DNA from: an uncultured Pseudogracilibacillus sp. | Lineage (GTDB): Bacteria; Bacillota; Bacilli; Bacillales; Amphibacillaceae | Length of the DNA: 6,045 bases | Direction: 5' to 3' | Assembly: GCA_937960785.1 (NCBI GenBank) | Contig: CALGOZ010000143.1 | Location: 1-6,045, forward strand | Shown here: in pieces, positions 1 through 5,075 of the stretch | Layout: the number at the start of each line of letters is the position of its first letter | Numbering within the stretch: position 1 is the first letter of the stretch | Program-made: the position numbers and the translations under genes | The notes under the pieces: generated by a model | What the model saw: only the letters and a program-made list of their open reading frames with translations | What the model was told of the DNA's origin: nothing | Database searches by the model: none

Positions 1-135
1 CACCCGAAATTATGCTTTTCCTCGTTTTCAGGTGCGCGGTGTGTTCCATCGCCCTAGAAAAAGCACTTTTCACTGATTGCGTGTGCGCTGGGAGCTCCAG
101 CACCCCCGAAAACATAATCTTTCATCATTCCAGTT
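1..135. other. Structured, probably repeat-derived noncoding segment at the left edge
   Basis: I recognise no gene here. Complementary blocks can pair across about 110 bases: ATTAT (9-13) with ATAAT (114-118), GTTTTC (24-29) with GAAAAC (108-113), and GGTGC (31-35) with GCACC (100-104). Inside is a short GCTGG / CCAGC hairpin around 87-101. On the minus strand the block TTTTCGGGGGTG (near 101-112) partly recurs as TTTCGGGTG at the window edge (1-9), about 103 bases away, which suggests a tandem or dispersed palindromic unit continuing outside the window. A plus-strand frame is open from 3 to 134, and a minus-strand frame is open from about 115 to the edge, but neither gives a recognisable protein. 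It could be an intergenic repeat, a structured RNA or a decayed gene end. The pairing is seen; the interpretation is inference. Positions 136-178 hold nothing I can name beyond two GATAGGT copies. Confidence 0.35.
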
Positions 136-178
136 AGGTTGGATAGGTAGCTCGATAGGTCGTTATAAAAAACTCCGT

Positions 179-223
179 AAAATAAAAGGGATTGAGCTTT
201 TCAATAATCGAAAAACTCAATCC
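179..223 (-). terminator. Rho-independent terminator of selD
   Basis: On the minus strand, 15 bases after the selD stop, GGATTGAG (223-216) pairs perfectly with CTCAATCC (196-189). After one mismatch an inner helix of 5-6 pairs (TTTTTC-type against GAAAA) extends the stem. The stem is followed by CTTTTATTTT (188-179). The plus-strand side lacks a comparable T-run, so it should act mainly on selD transcripts. Confidence 0.8.
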
Positions 224-238
224 TTATGCTATATTTTC

Positions 239-1291
239 CTATTTGTATACGTAAATTGTGTGCTCTCTTTTTTCTACAACTTGTCCAATAATATGGGCTT
301 CGATTGTTGTATGTTTTTGTAGTTGTTCGATGTATGCTTCAGCTTCTTCGCGAGATAGGCTTATAAGCAGTCCGCCGGAAGTAATCGCATCACAAAGTAA
401 TGCTTGTTCATAGGTAGCTAAAGACTCGTCGTAAGTAACTTTTGAACTGAGCCATTTATGGTTCGACCAAGAGCCTCCAGGGAAGACGTTTTCCTTCGCT
501 AATTCGATTGTTCGTGGTAAAAAGGGAACGTCAGCGTAAGTGATTTCAAAAGTTACATCACTTCCCGAAGCCATTTCATAAGCATGACCGAGTAGGCCAA
601 AGCCTGTAATATCCGTAACTGCGTTTGGGTGAAAGTTTTCTAGTGTCTCAGTTGCTACTTTATTTAAACTTGCCATTACTTTTGAAATTGCTTCGATTTC
701 TTTTTCATTCAGTAGGTCTCGCTTTAAAGCAGTCGTTAAAACTCCTATGCCGAGTGGCTTAGTTAGAACGAGCACATCCTTAGGTTTAGCACCGATATTT
801 TTATAAAATTTTTTCGGATGGACTACCCCTGTGACAGAAAGGCCAAACTTCGGTTCATTATCCTCGACAGAATGGCCACCGAGAATTTGGACTCCGGCTT
901 CTTTTGCTTTATCGCTAGCTCCTTGCAAAATTTGCCCTAATATTTCAGGACCGAGCGTTTGAATTGGAAAGGCTACGATATTAAGAGCTGTTTTTGGAGT
1001 GCCCCCCATTGCGTATATATCACTTAAGGAGTTTGCTGCTGCAATTTGTCCGAACATATAAGGATCATCGACGACAGGGGTGAAAAAGTCGACCGACTGG
1101 ATGATTGCCAGGTCTTCGGTTAATTGATAGATACTCGCATCATCACTATGTTCAATGCCGACTAATACGTTAGAATCTTGCTTCGGTTGCTCTACATAAC
1201 GCAAAACTTGCGCTAGGTCACTTGGACCAATTTTACAACCTCATCCAGCCTTTGAAGAAAGGACGGTTAGTCGCTTCTCGTCTTGTGTCAT
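239..1291 (-). CDS. selD: Selenide, water dikinase (selenophosphate synthetase) SelD, predicted selenoprotein with in-frame TGA
   Basis: SelD makes selenophosphate, the selenium donor for SelA, from selenide, ATP and water in the cytoplasm. The stop-free part starts only near 1204, but translation from ATG 1291 gives 350 residues, close to the usual ~347, if TGA at 1243-1241 is read as selenocysteine. The N-terminal loop then reads SSKAGUGCKIGP, with U17, C19 and K20 exactly where E. coli SelD has Cys17, Cys19 and Lys20. The Asp residues known to bind Mg-ATP also fall at the E. coli positions: D51 (HSDDAS), D91 (SLSDIYAMGG) and D227 (VTDITGFGLLGH). A glycine-rich LGGHS motif lies near 138-142. 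The start is supported by AAAGGGGTGA six bases upstream; a TTG codon directly before the ATG is in frame but less likely. The gene diverges from selA and ends in TAG before a hairpin terminator. Sec in SelD is known in several bacterial and archaeal lineages. A start at 1204 would remove the catalytic loop and is almost certainly wrong. Confidence 0.96.
1200..1237 (-). promoter_or_regulatory. Candidate bacterial SECIS element directing Sec insertion in selD
   Basis: Bacterial SECIS hairpins lie in the coding region just 3' of the UGA and bind the C-terminal domain of SelB. Here the apical stem GGUC/GACC (1228-1225 with 1219-1216) encloses the loop CAAGU, and its GU sits about 20 bases after the UGA, within the spacing known for bacterial elements. 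A lower helix of seven pairs, including two G-U, is possible between UGUAAAA (1237-1231) and UUUUGCG (1206-1200), with an asymmetric internal loop. Pairings were found by eye; no folding energy was computed. The apical stem is firmer than the lower helix. Confidence 0.65.
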
Positions 1292-1297
1292 CAAGGC

Positions 1298-1307
1298 TCA
1301 CCCCTTT
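1298..1307 (-). promoter_or_regulatory. selD ribosome binding site that fixes the upstream start
   Basis: AAAGGGGTGA on the minus strand lies six bases before ATG 1291. No comparable site precedes the TTG at 1204. It therefore supports initiation upstream of the in-frame TGA and so supports the selenoprotein reading. Confidence 0.8.
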
Positions 1308-1336
1308 TCATAAAAAAATAGTTGTGCGATAATTAA

Positions 1337-1344
1337 AGTATAAT
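1337..1344. promoter_or_regulatory. Overlapping -10 boxes of the divergent selA and selD promoters (candidate)
   Basis: The 108-base region between the two start codons has a perfect TATAAT on the plus strand (1339-1344) pointing to selA. A TATACT on the minus strand (1342-1337) points to selD, and the two share four bases. Neither has a convincing -35 hexamer at 16-18 bases, so at least one may be wrong. If both are real, RNA polymerase could not occupy them at once and selA and selD would compete for initiation. No riboswitch-like fold or clear operator palindrome was seen in the rest of the gap. Confidence 0.35.
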
Positions 1345-1387
1345 TTGTAACGGTAAAAAAAGCGAACGAACTGTCTGAAAAATGAAA

Positions 1388-1395
1388 AAAGGTGA
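1388..1395 (+). promoter_or_regulatory. selA ribosome binding site that decides the start
   Basis: AAAGGTGA is followed after four bases by ATG 1400. The in-frame ATG at 1382 lies upstream of this site and has no Shine-Dalgarno sequence before it (context CTGTCTGAAAA). Initiation at 1400 is therefore preferred, removing six residues from the longest frame. Confidence 0.75.
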
Positions 1396-1399
1396 TGTT

Positions 1400-2812
1400 A
1401 TGAGTCAATTATTTCGTTATATACCTGCGATTCATTCTTTGCAAAAACGAGAGGAATTTCGAACGATACAAGAAAGGTACTCCCTTGATTCTCCTCTACT
1501 TACGTCCTGGCTACAGCAAATAGTAGAAGACCTACGCACAGCGATAAAAACGAATTCAATGACAATCGATTTAAAAAATGAAGCAAGCACATATGAGTAC
1601 GTTTTTTCCCGTTTAGAAAATATCGCTTTAAATTTTGTCGAAAAAAACCGACTTCAACCGGTTATTAATGCGACGGGGGTTGTGATCCATACGAATCTAG
1701 GTCGTTCCCGATTAAGTGAGTCAGCGCTTAACCAATTGGTACAAGCTGCTCGGTCCTATTCAACATTGGAATATAATATTGAAAAAGGTGTGCGAGGTTC
1801 ACGCCACGACCTTGTTGAAACGTATCTCACTGAGTTAACGGGAGCTGAGGCAGCACTAGTTGTCAATAATAATGCTGCTGCCGTTTACTTTGTACTTAAC
1901 GCTTTTGCGAAAGGTAAAGAAGTGATCGTGTCCCGGGGTGAGCTCGTTGAAATTGGCGGTTCGTTTCGCATTAATGAGATTATGAACTTAAGTGAAGCGA
2001 AGATTAAGGAAGTTGGAACGACGAACCGTACGAAACTAAGTGATTATGAAAAGGCGCTTTCTGAAGAGACAGGTATGTTATTAAAAGTACATAAAAGTAA
2101 CTTCGCCCTAGTTGGGTTTACTGAAGAAGTACCGGCTGCACAGTTAGCTAATCTCGCTAAGCAACATAAGGTACTTCTCTATGAAGATTTGGGAAGCGGA
2201 ACGTTGTTTAATTTTTCGAAAGAGGGGACCGGTTCGGAACCTACCGTGCAAGAACAGGTGGAAAAGGGAATCGATTTAATTTCGTTTAGTGGTGACAAGT
2301 TACTTGGAGGTCCTCAAGCAGGAATAATCGTTGGGAAAAAACGTTATATCGACAAATTAAAAGCTCATCAACTAGCGAGAGTACTACGGGTCGATAAATT
2401 TACGTTAGCTAGTTTAGAAGCGACGTTAAAAAGCTATCTAAAAAACCAGGCGCCCCTAGAAGTGCCGACTGTTCGTGATATTTTAAAGTCGAAGGAAGAA
2501 GTATTGCAACAGGCGAAAAAATTTGTTGAACAAATAAGTAATCGTGAAGCATTTCACTGTTCGATTAGTGAAGGTGTATCGAAAGTTGGAGGAGGCACGA
2601 TGCCGGATGTAGATATACCGACGTATATTGTAGAAGTAAGTCATCGAGCATTATCGAGTGAAGAAGTCGCAACACAACTTCGTTTACAAAAAACACCAAT
2701 TATCGTACGGGTAAAAGATGAAAAGGTCGTGCTTGATTTTAGGACGGTAACAGAAGAGGAGTTACGTCTAGTAATTGAAGGTTTTATGAAGTTAACTGAA
2801 AAGAAGAGATGA
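1400..2812 (+). CDS. selA: L-seryl-tRNA(Sec) selenium transferase SelA (Sec synthase)
   Basis: SelA is a PLP enzyme of fold type I that converts Ser-tRNA-Sec to Sec-tRNA-Sec with selenophosphate. The E. coli protein is a decamer of 463-residue subunits; this one is 470 residues from the preferred ATG. The N-terminal ~80 residues form the helical tRNA-binding domain (RYIPAIHSL start). The catalytic core begins at PVINATGVVIHTNLGRS (about residues 87-103) and continues with NNNAAAVYF and the SRGELVEIGGSFR segment, both typical of the family. The PLP lysine is K300 in SFSGDKLLGGPQAG (codon at 2297), matching K295 of E. coli SelA. The C-terminal domain runs through GGGTMPDVDIPTY to a TGA stop. 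No frameshift or missing catalytic residue is apparent. The stop lies 4 bases from the 3' end of the antisense tRNA-Sec gene, so no independent terminator fits between them. selA may continue into selB as one transcript carrying an antisense copy of selC. Confidence 0.97.
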   Translation: MSQLFRYIPAIHSLQKREEFRTIQERYSLDSPLLTSWLQQIVEDLRTAIKTNSMTIDLKNEASTYEYVFSRLENIALNFVEKNRLQPVINATGVVIHTNLGRSRLSESALNQLVQAARSYSTLEYNIEKGVRGSRHDLVETYLTELTGAEAALVVNNNAAAVYFVLNAFAKGKEVIVSRGELVEIGGSFRINEIMNLSEAKIKEVGTTNRTKLSDYEKALSEETGMLLKVHKSNFALVGFTEEVPAAQLANLAKQHKVLLYEDLGSGTLFNFSKEGTGSEPTVQEQVEKGIDLISFSGDKLLGGPQAGIIVGKKRYIDKLKAHQLARVLRVDKFTLASLEATLKSYLKNQAPLEVPTVRDILKSKEEVLQQAKKFVEQISNREAFHCSISEGVSKVGGGTMPDVDIPTYIVEVSHRALSSEEVATQLRLQKTPIIVRVKDEKVVLDFRTVTEEELRLVIEGFMKLTEKKR

Positions 2813-2816
2813 AATT

Positions 2817-2913
2817 TGGCGGGATCGTGTGGGAATCGAACCCACCGAAGACGACACGCGTCTCCCAATTGGTTTTGAAGACCAAGAAGGACACCAGTTC
2901 CTTATCCGATCCC
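2817..2913 (-). tRNA. selC: tRNA-Sec (anticodon UCA)
   Basis: The minus strand encodes a 97-nucleotide tRNA with encoded CCA and discriminator G; E. coli selC is 95. The acceptor is GGGATCG paired with CGATCCC, and the eighth position of the long Sec-type acceptor would be a G-A mismatch (G8 with A86 in linear numbering). The D stem is AAGGA/TCCTT with loop ACTGGTG, long as expected for tRNA-Sec. The anticodon arm is TTGGT-CTTCAAA-ACCAA with anticodon TCA at 2878-2876. The large variable arm has seven pairs (GGAGACG / CGTCTTC, one G-T) with a five-base loop. The T arm is GTGGG-TTCGATT-CCCAC. These traits together identify the UGA-reading selenocysteine tRNA, which is serylated by SerRS, converted by SelA and delivered by SelB. 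It is antisense to the flanking selA and selB and has its own promoter upstream (2928-2956). Confidence 0.97.
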
Positions 2914-2927
2914 AAGCTTCATCTTTA

Positions 2928-2956
2928 ATTATACATGCCCGTAAGATAATTCTAAA
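2928..2956 (-). promoter_or_regulatory. selC promoter
   Basis: On the minus strand TTTAGA (2956-2951, four of six matches to TTGACA) is followed after 17 bases by a perfect TATAAT (2933-2928). Transcription would begin near 2921, giving a leader of about eight bases before the tRNA 5' end at 2913, which RNase P would remove. Confidence 0.7.
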
Positions 2957-2961
2957 GAATT
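2948..2961. promoter_or_regulatory. 14-base perfect palindrome over the selC -35 box
   Basis: AATTCT-AA-AGAATT is a perfect inverted repeat with a two-base centre. It covers the -35 hexamer of the selC promoter and lies about 50 bases upstream of the selB start codon. This position suits a repressor site, but in AT-rich DNA a palindrome of this length can occur by chance, and no regulator is suggested by the window. Confidence 0.25.
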
Positions 2962-3008
2962 GCGCTTAGAACTTTTAAAAATTTAAAAAATAATGAAGGT
3001 GAATGTGA

Positions 3009-4904
3009 GTGCAAAAGTTTTTTACAATTGGAATGGCTGGTCATATCGACCACGGTAAAACGACGCTGACAAAAGCTTTAACCGGTATAGATACTGATCG
3101 TTTAAAAGAAGAAAAAGAGCGACAAATTTCCATTGAACCGGGTTTTGCTCTTTTGGTGGAAGAGGAAGATATAAAACTTTCGATTATCGACGTCCCAGGC
3201 CATGAACGATTTATCCGACAAATGATAGCAGGGGTAGCAGGTGTCGATATTGTCGTATTAGTCGTTGCGGCGGATGAAGGGGTAATGCCTCAGACGGAGG
3301 AACATTTACATATTTTATCTTTACTCGGAATGGATAATGGGGTTATTGCGCTTACGAAGGCTGACCTAGTCGAGGAGGAATTGATCGATGTTGTAAAGGA
3401 GGATATTTCTGAGACGGTAGAAGGCACGTTTTTAGAAAATGCGCCGTTTTATGTCGTCGATAGTAAATCAAAACGAGGTATTGATTCCTTTAGAAAGGCC
3501 TTAATTGAAAGAGCTATAAAGCTAGAGAAAAAAGTTACACTTCCTTCCTTTCGTTTGCCAATCGATCACGTATTTACTGTCCAAGGACAGGGGACGGTTA
3601 TAAGAGGAACAGTCTTTGACGGGGAAGTGAGAGTCGGTGAGGAAGTGCTAGTTCTTCCTCAAGAGAAAAAGGCTCGTGTTCGGCAAATTCAAAGTCATCA
3701 TCAATTGAAAAAAATTGTCTATGCCGGAGAGCGGGCTGCTCTTAATCTTGGTGGAATTTCCTATGAGGATATACGTCGAGGGGATGTTGTTGTTAAGGAT
3801 GCATTTTTCGAGATGACAAAAAGACTCGACGTTGCATTAACGCCGGTTCCAATGTTTCAACACCGAATCAAACAACGGCAAATTGTCAAAGTATACGTCG
3901 GAACTGCTGAAGTGATGGGAAGGATCATTTTTTATGATCGAAATGAACTTGATACGACGGATAGGGAGGAAATCCTTTGTCAAATTGAACTAGAAGAACC
4001 GGTCGTCGTTACAAGGGGGGACCGTTTTATCGTTCGCCGTGCTTCACCAATGGAGACAATTGGTGGAGGCTGGATTATACAATCACAAGGTGAAAGACGT
4101 CGCTTCGGTGAAGATTCAATTACTTTATTACAACGGATTAAAGAAGGTACACCGAAAGAGCGTATCGATCATGTATTATCTACAATATATGTTGCTACAA
4201 AAGATGAACTACTGCGCCAAGCTTCGGTAAGTGAAGCAGAATGGAAGGAAATTCAGAATTATTACGTAGCTATCGATCATTACCTTGTAACGAAAGGATC
4301 CGTTCTTGATGAGGTAGAAAAGGCAATCGTAAGTTCATTAGCTAATTACCATAAAAAATACCCGTTACGTTTAGGCAGGGATAAAGCAGAGTTAACTTCA
4401 TCTTTAGAAAACCGATATCCAAAAGAATTGCTTGAATATACACTTAAACTGGCCGAAGGAAATTTGACGGTAAAACTACATGATCAGTATGTATCTTTGT
4501 ACGAGTTTTCCCCTGAAGTTCCTCAACGATATAAAGAAAACTTAGAAGAAGTATTTAGAAAGTGGGAAGCGGATGGTGCAGAGGTTGAAGTTTTCTACAA
4601 CTATTTAGAAGCTGCCCAAATCGATCAAGCGATATGGAAGGACGTATATTTCTTTTTATTACAGACAAATCGAGCTTATGAATTCGATGAAGGACGAATT
4701 ATTAATCGAAACGTTGTAGAAAAGCTTTCTGAACAACTGTATGAAAAAACCGATGGGAATAATTTTACTCTTCAAATTGCCCGGGAAATTTTTAGATTAT
4801 CAAGGAAAAATTTAATTCCTCTTCTCGAGTTGTTCGACTCGCTACAATATACAAAACGGGTAGATAATGAGCGGGTCTGGCTTTTGAAAAAGAAATTAGA
4901 TTAA
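3009..4904 (+). CDS. selB: Selenocysteine-specific translation elongation factor SelB
   Basis: SelB is an EF-Tu-like GTPase that binds Sec-tRNA-Sec and the SECIS hairpin, delivering Sec to UGA on the ribosome. The 631-residue product (E. coli 614) starts at GTG, with AAGGTGA six bases upstream. GTPase motifs in order are G1 GHIDHGKT (11-18), the switch I/G2 region RQISIEPGFA (38-47), G3 DVPGH (61-65), G4 TKAD (116-119) and a G5-like DSKSKRG (151-157). Beta-barrel domains II and III follow at about 178-262 (VFTVQGQGTVIRGTV) and 270-360 (RGDRFIVRRASPMETIGGG). Residues ~375-631 are the C-terminal winged-helix region that contacts the SECIS. Switch I has Q where most SelB proteins have G in RG(I/M)(T/S)I; the hydroxyl residue expected to coordinate Mg is Ser41. 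I found no well-placed promoter of its own between selC and this gene, so it may be transcribed from selA across the antisense selC. Confidence 0.97.
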   Translation: MQKFFTIGMAGHIDHGKTTLTKALTGIDTDRLKEEKERQISIEPGFALLVEEEDIKLSIIDVPGHERFIRQMIAGVAGVDIVVLVVAADEGVMPQTEEHLHILSLLGMDNGVIALTKADLVEEELIDVVKEDISETVEGTFLENAPFYVVDSKSKRGIDSFRKALIERAIKLEKKVTLPSFRLPIDHVFTVQGQGTVIRGTVFDGEVRVGEEVLVLPQEKKARVRQIQSHHQLKKIVYAGERAALNLGGISYEDIRRGDVVVKDAFFEMTKRLDVALTPVPMFQHRIKQRQIVKVYVGTAEVMGRIIFYDRNELDTTDREEILCQIELEEPVVVTRGDRFIVRRASPMETIGGGWIIQSQGERRRFGEDSITLLQRIKEGTPKERIDHVLSTIYVATKDELLRQASVSEAEWKEIQNYYVAIDHYLVTKGSVLDEVEKAIVSSLANYHKKYPLRLGRDKAELTSSLENRYPKELLEYTLKLAEGNLTVKLHDQYVSLYEFSPEVPQRYKENLEEVFRKWEADGAEVEVFYNYLEAAQIDQAIWKDVYFFLLQTNRAYEFDEGRIINRNVVEKLSEQLYEKTDGNNFTLQIAREIFRLSRKNLIPLLELFDSLQYTKRVDNERVWLLKKKLD

Positions 4905-4928
4905 AAACCACCTATAAGATTTACATTT

Positions 4929-4946
4929 GCTGTATAAACATACAAG
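4929..4946. promoter_or_regulatory. Distal candidate operator palindrome downstream of selB
   Basis: TGTAT-AAAC-ATACA (4931-4944) is a perfect inverted repeat with a four-base spacer; its right half continues as ATACAAG. It shares 12 of 14 half-site bases with the second palindrome centred 83 bases downstream. It lies 24 bases after the selB stop. It is too far from the T-run at 4957-4963, and too weak as a hairpin, to be a good terminator. Confidence 0.35.
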
Positions 4947-5011
4947 TTCGTTATTGTTTTTTTAAAATAGTACCGGATTTTTAATTAATTTTATAAATAT
5001 TTAACTTTTCC

Positions 5012-5029
5012 CTTGTATTTTTATACAAG
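5012..5029. promoter_or_regulatory. Proximal candidate operator palindrome overlapping the -35 box
   Basis: CTTGTAT-TTTT-ATACAAG is a perfect inverted repeat with seven-base arms. It overlaps the putative -35 hexamer of the following gene and ends seven bases before its -10 box, a classic repressor position. Its similarity to the palindrome at 4929-4946 argues against chance. The half-site resembles TTGTAT/ATACAA sites used by some GntR-type regulators, but I cannot name a regulator. Confidence 0.45.
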
Positions 5030-5042
5030 TAACATGTATAAT
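5013..5042 (+). promoter_or_regulatory. Promoter of the downstream P-loop gene
   Basis: TTGTAT (5013-5018), an 18-base spacer and a perfect TATAAT (5037-5042) precede the gene, with AT-rich DNA upstream (4957-5008) that could act as an UP element. The expected start near 5049 leaves a leader of about 27 bases containing AGGGGAG (5063-5069). The -35 matches only three of six consensus bases, so activation or an alternative -35 is possible. Confidence 0.5.
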
Positions 5043-5075
5043 AATAATCATCGTTTTCGTGTAGGGGAGATAAGT

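Noticed and set aside
3..134. Plus-strand frame open from the edge as the tail of a truncated gene
   Set aside because: The Cys-rich, low-quality product resembles no family I know, and the same bases form extended inverted repeats.
77..322. Plus-strand open frame of 81 codons
   Set aside because: It runs through the selD terminator hairpin and antisense into the selD 3' end, has no ribosome binding site, and its product has no recognisable features.
239..1204. selD starting at TTG 1204 as a 321-residue protein
   Set aside because: It would lack the catalytic loop. The frame continues upstream through a TGA at the known Sec/Cys position to an ATG with a strong RBS.
1382..1399. Upstream ATG for selA giving six more residues
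   Set aside because: No Shine-Dalgarno precedes it, whereas AAAGGTGA lies within this stretch and correctly spaced for ATG 1400.
2641..2868. Minus-strand open frame of 75 codons
   Set aside because: It spans the 3' half of the tRNA-Sec gene and runs antisense through the selA end; shadow frame.
2960..2994. A separate selB promoter (TTGCGC or TTAGAA with AT-rich -10 candidates)
   Set aside because: The possible -10 boxes lie so close to the RBS at 2996-3002 that transcripts would start within it; the hexamers are also weak.
4039..4230. Plus-strand open frame of 63 codons
   Set aside because: Lies wholly inside selB in another frame, with no RBS.
4931..4963. selB terminator made of the TGTAT/ATACA hairpin plus the T-run
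   Set aside because: The hairpin has only five AT-rich pairs and the T-run begins 12 bases beyond it, so it fits an operator better than a terminator.
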